Part shown: piece after piece, positions 56,007 to 64,000 of the stretch
Layout: every line of letters begins with the position of its first letter
Numbering within the stretch: position 1 is the stretch's first letter
Position numbers and translations under genes: made by a program
Assembly (NCBI GenBank): GCA_030832185.1
Contig: JAURJQ010000017.1
Span: 1 to 64,000, forward strand
Source of the DNA: Chitinophagales bacterium
GTDB lineage: Bacteria > Bacteroidota > Bacteroidia > Chitinophagales > JADJOU01
Direction of reading: 5' to 3'
DNA length: 64,000 nucleotides
The notes under the pieces: generated by a model
Database searches by the model: none
The model's input: only the letters and a program-made list of their open reading frames with translations
Told to the model about the DNA's origin: nothing

Positions 56007-56115
56007 AGAAGTTTAGAACAATTGCGAGGATGAATTATAATCAAGTGTATACGATATTTTTTAGAAGGAAATAGATTAAAAACATAATAATGAGACCTTT
56101 ACTATATGCCTATTA

Positions 56116-56685
56116 CTAAAATGATTTTGCATCAAGTTCCCTAGGATCTTGCTTCCAAATCTTATACTTAATTTCAATATCCCTTGGGGCATATACTACT
56201 AATGGCAAAACGCTAATATATTTTAGCAATTCCGTTTTTCCTGAAGGCACATTCTTCATTTTGGTAATATTATCCCCACAACTTATTTTAGTAGATATGA
56301 TTTGGGCATTTGACTTGAAGATATAATAGGGAAAGCCATGTACTTCGAGAGTCTTTAACTCAAAATCACCTAGAAGAAAATACTTGTTACAATTATCCAC
56401 TTCCTGATTCTTTACAGCATACATTTCCACTTTGTAAAGAGTCTCGTCTACTCTTGGCTCAAGGAAAATGGCATGCTTCACTAGCTTATCAATAGGAGGA
56501 AAAATAGTCAAATCATGCATAACAGTAATGGGTGCAGAAAGCGATGGATCTATTCCTATAAGCTCTGGTTTTACAGCAGATTTTGGAGCATCTTCTTCCA
56601 CTTTCTTGTCTATACTAACAGACTGCGCTTTAGATGTAGCTGATAAAATTAGTAGAGCTGACAATAATAAAACATGATAATTCAT
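56116..56685 (-). CDS. Ecotin-type serine protease inhibitor, predicted P1 lysine
   Basis: 189 residues with a signal peptide (LLLSALLILSATSKAQ), hence periplasmic or secreted. From residue 60 it follows E. coli ecotin closely: IFPPIDKLVKHAIFL, DETLYKVEMY, VDNCNKYFLLG, TLEVHGFPYYIF, then STKISCGDN, LLKYISVLPLVVYAPRDIEIKYKIW. C99 and C136 match the ecotin disulfide. The reactive-site Met84 of E. coli ecotin (S-T-M-M-A-C) aligns with K133 (S-T-K-I-S-C), predicting preference for trypsin-like proteases. A 30-residue N-terminal extension after the signal is extra. It lies 20 bp behind an SDR gene. Confidence 0.88.
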   Translation of the reverse strand: MNYHVLLLSALLILSATSKAQSVSIDKKVEEDAPKSAVKPELIGIDPSLSAPITVMHDLTIFPPIDKLVKHAIFLEPRVDETLYKVEMYAVKNQEVDNCNKYFLLGDFELKTLEVHGFPYYIFKSNAQIISTKISCGDNITKMKNVPSGKTELLKYISVLPLVVYAPRDIEIKYKIWKQDPRELDAKSF

Positions 56686-56705
56686 AAGGTAATATTTAAA
56701 TTAGT

Positions 56706-57482
56706 TTATAGACTGCTTGTTCTGCCGCCGTCTACCGGAATATTAATCCCAGTAATATAAGAGGCTTCATCCGACACTAGAAATGCTACAGCGGCAGCTA
56801 CTTCTTCAGGCGTTGCAAAACGCTTCATTGGGACTTCATTTTTCATCTCCTCTTCCACTTTTTCTTGGGGTAGGTTCAATTTATTAGACTTATTCTCAAT
56901 AATTGCGCTCAATCTGTCAGTAGCTGTAGCTCCAGGGAGTACATTGTTTACAGTTATTCCATGCACAGCTAATTCATTAGCTAGCGTTTTAGCCCAGTTA
57001 GCTACTGCAGCGCGAATTGTATTTGATACCCCTAGATTAGGCAATGGCTGCTTTACAGAAGTAGAAATTATATTAACTATTCTGCCGAATTTATTCTCAA
57101 TCATAGCAGGCGTTAAAAGCATAGCCAGAGAATGATTTACAAGTAAATGTTGCTTGAATGCTGACTCAAATTCTTCGTTTTTAGCAGAAGTAATAGGTCC
57201 TGCTGGCGGACCTCCAGAATTATTGACTAAAATAAGATAAGGACTCCCTATTTCATGAGCCTTTGCTTCGACTTTTTGACATAGTAAATCAATATTATTT
57301 GTATCTACTGCAATGTATCGATGAACTTGATTATTCGGGCTCGGTAGTTTACTGCATGCTAGCTTCAAATCTTCCTCATTTCTAGCTAAAAGGGTAACTG
57401 CGTATCCTTTTTCTGCTAATTTCATAGCACTTGCATATCCTATACCTTTACTTCCTCCGCAAACTAAAGCTGATTTAACCAT
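56706..57482 (-). CDS. SDR-family oxidoreductase with atypical active site
   Basis: A 258-residue classical-length SDR: cofactor motif GGSKGIG at 9-15, LVNNSGGPPAGP, the catalytic-strand serine S140 (IVNIIS) and the C-terminal ITGINIPVDGGR. Where Y-x3-K should stand, 13 residues after S140, the sequence is S153-N-T-I-R157, so both catalytic Tyr and Lys are replaced. Such SNxxR variants occur in some FabG-like proteins. Function is therefore unclear: it may bind NAD(P) without normal catalysis. A promoter box precedes it, and ecotin follows in the same unit. Confidence 0.85.
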   Translation of the reverse strand: MVKSALVCGGSKGIGYASAMKLAEKGYAVTLLARNEEDLKLACSKLPSPNNQVHRYIAVDTNNIDLLCQKVEAKAHEIGSPYLILVNNSGGPPAGPITSAKNEEFESAFKQHLLVNHSLAMLLTPAMIENKFGRIVNIISTSVKQPLPNLGVSNTIRAAVANWAKTLANELAVHGITVNNVLPGATATDRLSAIIENKSNKLNLPQEKVEEEMKNEVPMKRFATPEEVAAAVAFLVSDEASYITGINIPVDGGRTSSL

Positions 57483-57501
57483 GTACTTAATTTTTAATTA
57501 T

Positions 57502-57509
57502 CAAAGTTA
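57502..57509 (-). promoter_or_regulatory. Promoter -7 element of the SDR-ecotin unit
   Basis: TAACTTTG (minus strand) fits TAnnTTTG, 20 nt before the ATG at 57482. Confidence 0.5.
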
Positions 57510-57592
57510 GTAATTTCAATTTATCTAAGGTACATAAATGAACTTAAAAAATGGTCAGTTAATTTAATTTATTATAAAATTTTAAAAATAGG

Positions 57593-57600
57593 TAACTTTG
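57593..57600 (+). promoter_or_regulatory. Promoter -7 element of the formate dehydrogenase operon
   Basis: TAACTTTG fits TAnnTTTG and implies a leader of about 100 nt before the ATG at 57705. A perfect palindrome lies about 28 bp further downstream. Confidence 0.5.
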
Positions 57601-57627
57601 TGAGGTAATAACATAGGCAAATTAGTA

Positions 57628-57650
57628 ATCGGTCAATAAAAATGACCGAT
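57628..57650. promoter_or_regulatory. Palindrome in the formate dehydrogenase leader (operator candidate)
   Basis: ATCGGTCA (57628-57635) and TGACCGAT (57643-57650) are perfect inverted repeats with a 7-nt A/T spacer. It sits at about +23 to +46 from the predicted transcription start, a position suited to a repressor operator. It has no T-run, so it is not a terminator. Confidence 0.5.
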
Positions 57651-57704
57651 AATACTTAACCGCAGTATTATACCAGTTATTAATTGGTTTATTTCTAATT
57701 TATA

Positions 57705-59393
57705 ATGGGGTTAAAATCATATTCAATAATAGAAAGCAATCATATGCCAGAAAATTTAAGTCATCTTTTAGGTCGCAAAGGGTTAAATAAAAATCTCTTT
57801 GAAGAACTGGGTATAGCTGCACAGGATAAAGGGACTCCTGATATGGAGAGAATGGAGGCCTTAAGAAAGGAGTTTTTAGTAGGGAAATCTACCGTTTATG
57901 GAACGACAACTTTTTACGATTTTCTACGACCCGAAAACCAAGGAAAAAAAGTCTATATCTGCAATGGCAGCGCTTGCATGACGGCAGCTACGCAAACTGA
58001 ATTAAAAGATAAGATAAGTAAATATTACTCTGCGGACGAAATTGGTGAAATGTGCTGTCTAGGAAGATGTCATGAGAATAATGCCTTTCACATAGGTGGG
58101 AAAAATTTCTCTGGGACTGATATTCATGAAATCGCTCAAATCAAGTCTAACGCTCTTAAATCAAAGGAAAAATATAATGTAGCTCAGATCGGCACACCAA
58201 TTTTAACAGAAAAAATTCAAGACTTAACAAATTTCTATAAGTTACTGAAAATATCCCTGAAAAAGTCTCCTGATGAACTTTTAAATGAAATCAAAAAGTC
58301 AGGTATTCGCGGCAGAGGTGGTGCAGGTTTTGCCATGGGATTTAAATTGGAATCTTGTAAAAACACCCCATCAAAAGATAAATTCATCGTTTGCAATGCA
58401 GATGAAGGAGATCCTGGAGCCTATTCAGATCGCTATTTATTAGAAGAGCAGCCACATAAAGTATTACTAGGCATGATTCTCACTGGTTATATAATAGGAG
58501 CTAATTGGGGAGTGTTATATATAAGAGGGGAATATCCAGAATCAGTTGATAAAATCCATGAAAGTATTGCTTTTCTAAGAGAAAATCATTTAATAGGCGA
58601 CGCTATTCTTGGAAGTCAATTCAATTTTGATTTTAAAGTCATCAAGGCAATGGGGGCATACATTTGTGGAGAAGAAACTGCACTACTCTCTTCTATCGAA
58701 GGGCAGCGACCAGAGGTCCGAGTGCGTCCACCCTACCCTACTCAGTTAGGCTTATTTAATATGCCCACTGTGGTCAATAATGTAGAAACCTTAGCAAATA
58801 TTCCATTCATTTTAGCAGAAGGCGGTGAAAAATATGCTGCTATAGGTAACGCCAAATCGTCAGGTACTAAACTAGTATCCTTAGATAGTCATTTTAATAG
58901 ACCTGGTATATATGAAGTAGATATGGGCATTCCACTATCTAAAGTAGTAGAAGTACTTGGTGGAGGATTTAAAAATAAGATTAAAGCGCTCCATATTGGA
59001 GGTCCTCTTGGCGGTCTAGTGCCCGTAGCTAAAATAAATGATTTGCTAGTGGATTTCGACTCCTTTGCCCAGCAAGGCTTTTTATTGGGGCATGCTTCAG
59101 TAGTCTCCATACCTGAAGATTTCCCTTTGGTAAAATATATCGAGCATCTTTTTCAATTTACAGCGCATGAGAGTTGTGGCAAATGTTTCCCTTGCAGATT
59201 GGGATCTACACGTGGCTATGAACTTTTCAAAAAAGCTCAAAATGAAGGTTATATAATAGATAAAACACTATTAACAGATTTATTAGAGACAATGGAAAAG
59301 GGATCTCTTTGTGCCTTAGGAGGTGGATTGCCCTTGCCTATAAAAAATGCTTTAATGTATTTTGGCGAGGAGTTGAAAGAGTACATATACTAA
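57705..59393 (+). CDS. NAD-linked formate dehydrogenase flavoprotein subunit (NuoE/NuoF fusion)
   Basis: 562 residues fusing two complex-I-like modules. Residues about 20-135 form a NuoE-type thioredoxin-like [2Fe-2S] domain with CNGSACMTA and CCLGRC. The rest is NuoF-like: RGRGGAGFAMG for FMN, NADEGDPGAYSDR and GEETALLSSIEG, NAD binding, and SCGKCFPCR for a [4Fe-4S] cluster. With the downstream molybdo-subunit it would pass electrons from formate to NAD+. It lies 38 bp before that gene. A second in-frame ATG at 57744 is possible. Confidence 0.88.
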   Translation: MGLKSYSIIESNHMPENLSHLLGRKGLNKNLFEELGIAAQDKGTPDMERMEALRKEFLVGKSTVYGTTTFYDFLRPENQGKKVYICNGSACMTAATQTELKDKISKYYSADEIGEMCCLGRCHENNAFHIGGKNFSGTDIHEIAQIKSNALKSKEKYNVAQIGTPILTEKIQDLTNFYKLLKISLKKSPDELLNEIKKSGIRGRGGAGFAMGFKLESCKNTPSKDKFIVCNADEGDPGAYSDRYLLEEQPHKVLLGMILTGYIIGANWGVLYIRGEYPESVDKIHESIAFLRENHLIGDAILGSQFNFDFKVIKAMGAYICGEETALLSSIEGQRPEVRVRPPYPTQLGLFNMPTVVNNVETLANIPFILAEGGEKYAAIGNAKSSGTKLVSLDSHFNRPGIYEVDMGIPLSKVVEVLGGGFKNKIKALHIGGPLGGLVPVAKINDLLVDFDSFAQQGFLLGHASVVSIPEDFPLVKYIEHLFQFTAHESCGKCFPCRLGSTRGYELFKKAQNEGYIIDKTLLTDLLETMEKGSLCALGGGLPLPIKNALMYFGEELKEYIY

Positions 59394-59431
59394 TCTAGAG
59401 AATTAGACTTATTAAAGCTGAATTTAAAAAA

Positions 59432-62158
59432 ATGACAAAAACTGCATTTATAAACGACAAGCCTTTTGAATTTAAGAATGGAGATACCATATTACAATTT
59501 ATTAAGCGATACTTCGAAGACGACTATATCCCTACCCTATGCGACGCTCCAAATCTCAAGCCATTTGGCTCTTGCCGTGTATGCAGCGTAGATGTAGCAA
59601 TTCATCAGGGCGGCGAACGCAAGACTCAGGCCTCATGCCATACTCCAGTGATTGAAAATTCTTATATATATACACACAGCGAGACTATTCTGAAACTAAG
59701 AAAAAATATTATTGAATTAGTCTTAACGGACCACCCACTAGATTGTCTAACCTGTGAGGTAAATAACAACTGTGAGCTTCAAGACGTGGCGGCCAAAGTA
59801 GGCGTCCGAAAGGTTCGCTATCCAGAAGGGAAAAATCATTTGAATAGAGAAAAAGATTTGAGCCACCCTTATATGACCTCTGATTTTTCTAAATGCATCA
59901 ATTGTTATAGATGTGTCAGAGCTTGCGAAGAGGTTCAGGGAGAGTTGGTGTTATCTATGGCAGGAAGAGGCTTTGATAGTCACATTATTAAAAGTTTCGA
60001 AAATAATTTTTTCGAATCAGATTGTGTGAGCTGCGGTGCCTGCGCCCAGGCTTGTCCTACTTCGGCCATCTCCGATGTTTTTGAATCAAAATCTATCATT
60101 GGAACAGAAAAAACAAGAACAATATGCACATACTGCGGTGTGGGCTGTAATCTAGAGGTTTCTACTCTCAATGGGGAGGTAAAATCTATACGAGCTCCTT
60201 TCGATGCAGAGGTCAATGCCGGCCATACTTGTCTCAAAGGTCGTTATGCTTTTTCATTTTACAAGCACCCTGACAGGATTAAAACGCCATTAATACGCAG
60301 AAATGGACAATTAGTGCCCGCGACTTGGGACGAAGCCTATGACTTTATTGTAGATAAATTGACCCATATAAAAGAGACCTATGGTCCAGATGCCATCGCA
60401 GGCATTTCTTCAGCTCGCTGCACCAATGAGGAAAATTATTTGATGCAGAAATTTATTCGAGCTGTTATTGGTACTAATAATATAGACTGTTGCGCTAGAG
60501 TCTGTCATTCGCCTACAGCTCTTGGAATGCAGCGAGCCTTTGGTACAGGTGCAGCTACCAATTCTATTGAAGATTTAAAATACACAAACTGCATAATGAT
60601 TATTGGTGCTAACCCTACAGATGGTCATCCAGTAACTGGGGCTAAGCTAAAGCAGTTTGCGATGAAGAATAAAACAACCATAGTGATAGATCCTCGAGAA
60701 ACTGAAATTGCAAGATATGCTACCTATCATCTACAACTCCATCCAGGAACCAATGTAGCCCTCCTCAATATGATGCTCTATTATATTATCATAGAAGGCA
60801 TAGAAGACAAAGGTTTCATAGAGTCAAGAACAGAAGGTTATCTTGAATTTAAAGAACAAATACTGGCATTGAATCTAGATGAACTAGAGAAAATAACAGG
60901 AGTAGATAAAAGTCTAGTTCGTCAAGCAGCTATGGCTTATGCTAAAGCAGGCAATGCTATGTCTTTCCATGGACTAGGAGTCACAGAGCATTCTCAAGGT
61001 AGTTATACTGTGATGCTTATTTCTGACCTAGCCATGATTACAGGAAATATAGGTCGCAAAGGAGTAGGGGTAAATCCTCTACGAGGTCAAAACAATGTGC
61101 AAGGAGCTGCGGATATGGGCTGTCAGCCACATCAGGGTGCTGGCTACCTCGATGCATATAATCCAGAAATCAACAAACACTATGAAAATTTTTACCAAAC
61201 AAAAATTCCACAAGGAAAAGGCTTGAAAATTCCTGAAATGTTTGATGCCTCCATAGATGGTAAACTAAAAGCCCTTTGGCTCATGGGTGAGGATGTGGTG
61301 CAAACCGATCCGAATACTAATAAAGTCATTGCTGCTATGAAAAACCTAGATTTATTAGTCGTACAAGAAATTTTCATGACGGAAACGGCTAAGTATGCTA
61401 CCGTGATATTACCTGCTTCTTCATTTCTAGAAAAAAGTGGCACTTTCACTAATGGAGAAAGAAGAATACAACGCGTGCAAAAGGTGGTAGAGCCTCTCCC
61501 AGGTACAAAGCCAGACGGACAAATTGTAGCCGAGATCATGCAGCGAATGGGCTTTCCACAAGCAGATTATGATGCAGCCACTGTGCTTAATGAGGTCTCT
61601 CAGATAGTGCCATTTTTCGCAGGCGTGAAATGGGAAGAGCTAGGCGATAACGGAAAGCAATGGCCCGTGATGAAAGGCGGCAAGGATACACAGATTATGC
61701 ATTTAGATAAATTCTCTCGTGGTTTAGGTAAATTTCATTACTTCGACTACCAGGAGAGTAATGAATTGACTAGATACAAAAAGGAATATCCTTATATCGT
61801 GACGACGAATAGAGAACTGGAGCATTACAACTGTGGCACGATGACGCGCCGAACGGATAATGCTCTTATATTAACTGAGGATGTTCTTCTAATTCACCCT
61901 GAAGATGCAGCCAAACATCTGATTCACGAAGGTGATTTTGTATGTGTAGAATCTCCAAGAGGTAAGGTAGATATCAAAGCAAGAATTACAGAAGAAGTAA
62001 AGCAAGGAGTGCTGAGTACAACATTTCATTTTCCAGACATTATGCTAAATGTCATCACCAGCGACGAGCATGATTCAGAAGCTATGTGTCCTGAATATAA
62101 AATAGTAGCTGTGAATATTAGAAAAAGTAAAGGCAAGAAGTTAATCCCTACAGATTAA
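59432..62158 (+). CDS. fdhF: Formate dehydrogenase alpha subunit (Mo/W-bis-MGD, Cys form)
   Basis: 908 residues. An N-terminal NuoG-like part carries a [2Fe-2S] ferredoxin domain (FGSCRVCSV), the His-Cys3 region (HPLDCLTCEVNNNCELQD) and two [4Fe-4S] motifs (CINCYRCVRAC, CVSCGACAQACP). The molybdopterin part starts with TICTYCGVGCN. The active site is DCCARVCHSP, where C358 replaces the selenocysteine of E. coli FdhF. The C-terminal MGD domain follows. It oxidises formate to CO2, or the reverse, with the partner flavoprotein. No FdhD sulfurtransferase is in the window. Confidence 0.93.
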   Translation: MTKTAFINDKPFEFKNGDTILQFIKRYFEDDYIPTLCDAPNLKPFGSCRVCSVDVAIHQGGERKTQASCHTPVIENSYIYTHSETILKLRKNIIELVLTDHPLDCLTCEVNNNCELQDVAAKVGVRKVRYPEGKNHLNREKDLSHPYMTSDFSKCINCYRCVRACEEVQGELVLSMAGRGFDSHIIKSFENNFFESDCVSCGACAQACPTSAISDVFESKSIIGTEKTRTICTYCGVGCNLEVSTLNGEVKSIRAPFDAEVNAGHTCLKGRYAFSFYKHPDRIKTPLIRRNGQLVPATWDEAYDFIVDKLTHIKETYGPDAIAGISSARCTNEENYLMQKFIRAVIGTNNIDCCARVCHSPTALGMQRAFGTGAATNSIEDLKYTNCIMIIGANPTDGHPVTGAKLKQFAMKNKTTIVIDPRETEIARYATYHLQLHPGTNVALLNMMLYYIIIEGIEDKGFIESRTEGYLEFKEQILALNLDELEKITGVDKSLVRQAAMAYAKAGNAMSFHGLGVTEHSQGSYTVMLISDLAMITGNIGRKGVGVNPLRGQNNVQGAADMGCQPHQGAGYLDAYNPEINKHYENFYQTKIPQGKGLKIPEMFDASIDGKLKALWLMGEDVVQTDPNTNKVIAAMKNLDLLVVQEIFMTETAKYATVILPASSFLEKSGTFTNGERRIQRVQKVVEPLPGTKPDGQIVAEIMQRMGFPQADYDAATVLNEVSQIVPFFAGVKWEELGDNGKQWPVMKGGKDTQIMHLDKFSRGLGKFHYFDYQESNELTRYKKEYPYIVTTNRELEHYNCGTMTRRTDNALILTEDVLLIHPEDAAKHLIHEGDFVCVESPRGKVDIKARITEEVKQGVLSTTFHFPDIMLNVITSDEHDSEAMCPEYKIVAVNIRKSKGKKLIPTD

Positions 62159-62236
62159 GAAATAATTTGTCCTATTTTTTAACCACGTTTTCCAAATTGG
62201 TAGATAGTAGGACTATACAACTAGCTAATATTATAC

Positions 62237-62244
62237 TACCTTTG
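62237..62244 (+). promoter_or_regulatory. Promoter -7 element of the LUD-protein gene
   Basis: TACCTTTG fits TAnnTTTG and ends 17 nt before the ATG at 62261, suggesting that this gene and lpxH are transcribed apart from the formate dehydrogenase operon. Confidence 0.5.
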
Positions 62245-62260
62245 CATAAACATATACTGA

Positions 62261-62953
62261 ATGTTTTCAAATATATTACATAATCAAAATAATAGCAAAT
62301 CTCACGAGGGCATTGAATTAGATACAGATTTATCCAAGAAATTGTATACGACATATGTGCCACGAGATGTTTTAGAGAATGAGATCTATAATCATACAAA
62401 GACATTTGTGGAAATCCCCCACAATGCAGATTTGAATTTTGCACAAAAATTTATAGATAAAGAAGGTAAATTCATTTATTGTGCGGATAAAAACGAATTA
62501 AAAGAGAAGTTAATTCATTTTCTAAGCATGAATAACCTTACTAGAGCTTTTGTCTGGGAAGACTCTATCGTTCGCCTAATGAAGGATGAACAATTTCCAT
62601 CCCATCTTAAAATTGATAGGGTTATTGATTCTACCAATGTAGCTATAAGTCTTTGTGAAGGATTAGTATCTGATGAAGGCACGATTATACTTAACCCCAA
62701 CCAGAATAGATTTAGACCGCTTGATAATTTTCCAGAATACCATATTATTTTAGCGTCTAAAGGACAAATAAAGCTAAATATGGATCATGCTGTATCTGAT
62801 TTTATTTTAAAACATCAGGAAGTGTTTCCATTTATAATTGATATTTCAAAAGAAGAAAAAAGCACTCGTTTTGCACTAAACAAACCTATTCTTATCTCCA
62901 GAGGCACCAAGAGAATTTTTATTTTCTACTGTGAAGAATGTTGTTTCGAATAA
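62261..62953 (+). CDS. LUD-domain (LutC/YkgG-like) protein
   Basis: 230 residues of the LUD domain family. FIDKEGKFIYCADKNELKEKL matches the N-terminal part. STNVAISLCEGLVSDEGTIIL and NFPEYHIILASKGQIKLNMDHAV match the core seen in LutC and in the stand-alone LUD proteins of Bacteroidota. LutC belongs to a lactate oxidation complex, but no LutA/LutB genes are nearby, so the role is unknown. It is soluble, without a signal peptide, and has its own promoter box. lpxH follows 9 bp downstream. Confidence 0.82.
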   Translation: MFSNILHNQNNSKSHEGIELDTDLSKKLYTTYVPRDVLENEIYNHTKTFVEIPHNADLNFAQKFIDKEGKFIYCADKNELKEKLIHFLSMNNLTRAFVWEDSIVRLMKDEQFPSHLKIDRVIDSTNVAISLCEGLVSDEGTIILNPNQNRFRPLDNFPEYHIILASKGQIKLNMDHAVSDFILKHQEVFPFIIDISKEEKSTRFALNKPILISRGTKRIFIFYCEECCFE

Positions 62954-62962
62954 ATACTATAG

Positions 62963-63745
62963 GTGAAGAAAGTTTTATTTCTATCCGATTTCCACCTTGG
63001 CGTTCCTGATAGTGAAACTAGCAGATATCGCGAAAATAAAATTTGCAAACTATTAGAAATCTATGCAGAAGAAGTCAGTGATGTCTACTTGTTAGGGGAT
63101 GTTTTTGATTTTTGGTTTGAGTATAATACTGTAGTCCCAAAAGGATATTATAGACTTTTTGGCAAATTAGCTTCTTTGGCTGACAAGGGAGTTCAACTAC
63201 ATTTTTTCAAAGGAAACCACGATATGTGGATGAAGGATTTGTTTAGTATAGAGTTTAATGCTAGAATATACGCACATCCTATTCAGTTAAGGCTAGGCGA
63301 CAAAAACCTATATATTGGACATGGGGATGGACTAGGACCAGGAGATTTAAAATATAAATTTTTAAAGGTATTTTTCAGTTCGCCTATTTGTAAGTTCTTC
63401 TTTAAGTGGATTCATCCCGACCTTGGAATCAGATTAGCTAGTTTCTTCTCTTATAGAAGTCGATATGGTCAACCTAGTGAGCCTGAAACCTATATGGGAA
63501 ATAACAATGAATGGCTATATAATTTCTGTCAGACCAAGTTAAAAGAAGATACTGTCGATTACTTTATTTTTGGGCATAGGCATCTTCCAATATATACCAA
63601 ACTAGATGATTCTACCGCTACATATATCAATCTCGGTGATTGGCTGCAGTATGATACTTATGCTATTTTCCATGAAAATGAATTATCTTTGTATCAATAT
63701 GGTAGCGAAAAGAATAATTTCGATTTTAATCCTAACGCATGTTAG
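62963..63745 (+). CDS. lpxH: UDP-2,3-diacylglucosamine diphosphatase
   Basis: 260 residues, calcineurin-like metallophosphoesterase. Metal-binding motifs: FLSDFHLG, LLGDVFDFWFEY, FKGNHDMWM, IGHGDGLGPGD and FGHRHLPIY. The GDVFDFWFEY and GDGLGPGD wording is typical of LpxH, which cleaves UDP-2,3-diacylglucosamine to lipid X and UMP at the membrane surface in lipid A synthesis. It starts with GTG. The downstream gene begins inside its last 47 bp. Confidence 0.93.
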   Translation: MKKVLFLSDFHLGVPDSETSRYRENKICKLLEIYAEEVSDVYLLGDVFDFWFEYNTVVPKGYYRLFGKLASLADKGVQLHFFKGNHDMWMKDLFSIEFNARIYAHPIQLRLGDKNLYIGHGDGLGPGDLKYKFLKVFFSSPICKFFFKWIHPDLGIRLASFFSYRSRYGQPSEPETYMGNNNEWLYNFCQTKLKEDTVDYFIFGHRHLPIYTKLDDSTATYINLGDWLQYDTYAIFHENELSLYQYGSEKNNFDFNPNAC

Positions 63746-64000
63746 TTTTAGTTTTTTTTCTCAATCTATATTAGACTCTCTTAATTATTCTGTAGATTCT
63801 GCCTTATTAGATTTAAAGGTAGATAAACTCAATAATAAGTGGTATATTTATGACCACAAAATAGTAAGAAGCAGTTCCGAAATAGCCTATAATGACACTC
63901 TTTATTTTCAAAACATAGGTGATGTCCAATTAGATTTGCAAATTCCTCTTAAAAATCTTTTCTTTCATAAAAGTTCGAACACTATAGAAATAAACAATAG
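63699..64000 (+). CDS. Start of a secreted protein of unknown function (cut by window edge)
   Basis: An open frame from the ATG at 63699 runs to the window end (100 codons and two bases). It begins MVAKRIISILILTHVSFSFF, a convincing signal peptide with likely cleavage after SFSFFSQS, then LDSLNYSVDSALLDLKVDKL, WYIYDHKIVRSSSEI and further polar, strand-like sequence. It overlaps lpxH by 47 bp in another frame. The coherent exported N-terminus supports a real gene; the family is not recognisable from this fragment. Confidence 0.6.
   Translation, partial: MVAKRIISILILTHVSFSFFSQSILDSLNYSVDSALLDLKVDKLNNKWYIYDHKIVRSSSEIAYNDTLYFQNIGDVQLDLQIPLKNLFFHKSSNTIEINN

Noticed and set aside
1-64000. CRISPR array, prophage, integrase or insertion sequence
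   Set aside because: I found no regularly spaced repeats, transposase, integrase or phage structural genes on either strand.

Overview
The window is a stretch of a low-GC Bacteroidota chromosome. Evidence for the phylum: the promoter motif TAnnTTTG (the Bacteroidota -7 element) precedes many genes; the type IX secretion-associated pair PorU2/PorV2 is present; Bacteroidota-type families occur (DUF5606, DUF1573 lipoprotein, OmpP1/FadL-like porin, GldL-like small membrane protein, short MenE); and TTG/GTG starts without clear Shine-Dalgarno sequences are common. MenE points to menaquinone respiration. I cannot place it below phylum with confidence. No phage, insertion sequence, plasmid function or CRISPR array is visible.

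Layout. 1-22020 is mostly core: the start of an acyl-CoA dehydrogenase, feoAB (ferrous iron uptake), smc, ndk with a clear terminator, then a 700-bp non-coding gap with hairpins. An nrnA-DMT exporter-yicC-gmk operon follows. The minus strand then carries menE with an overlapping 58-aa membrane ORF, yajC, a DUF1573 lipoprotein, a FadL-like porin with a Trp/Asn/Gly-repeat secreted protein, a sodium:solute symporter, DUF5606, a lipoprotein, ftsH and rsfS. birA runs divergently.

22167-43679 is a cell-surface polysaccharide (O-antigen or capsule) locus. It holds a Wzz-like protein, a GT39 membrane transferase, a PglC-like phosphoglycosyl transferase, a DegT aminotransferase, a GNAT acetyltransferase, GT2, GT4 and GT56 transferases, two glutamine-dependent asparagine synthetase paralogues, a repeat-unit polymerase, a Wzx flippase, an O-antigen ligase-like protein, a WlbA-like oxidoreductase, a UDP-HexNAc 6-dehydrogenase, a PglF/WbpM-like 4,6-dehydratase and a PGT-like membrane protein without a catalytic domain. 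Together these suggest a Wzx/Wzy-type pathway making a glycan with amino and possibly amidated uronic sugars.

43651-54464 is a tightly packed minus-strand run: a solute-binding-like gene cut by an in-frame amber codon, an unrecognised helical protein, porV2, porU2, nadE, a GldL-like membrane protein and mutY. porU2 and porV2 each carry an unusually long G tract. tRNA-Arg(UCG) lies just upstream. Next come coaD with a fatty-acid hydroxylase, and an SDR gene with an ecotin-type protease inhibitor whose predicted P1 residue is lysine.

57705-64000 on the plus strand encodes a two-subunit NAD-linked formate dehydrogenase (Cys enzyme) with a palindrome in its leader, a LUD-domain protein, lpxH and the start of a secreted protein.

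I found no single unmistakable new system. The best leads are the Lys-P1 ecotin, the amber-interrupted binding protein in the PorU2/PorV2 operon, the G tracts in porU2/porV2, the catalytic-domain-less PGT membrane protein, and the small ORF after menE.
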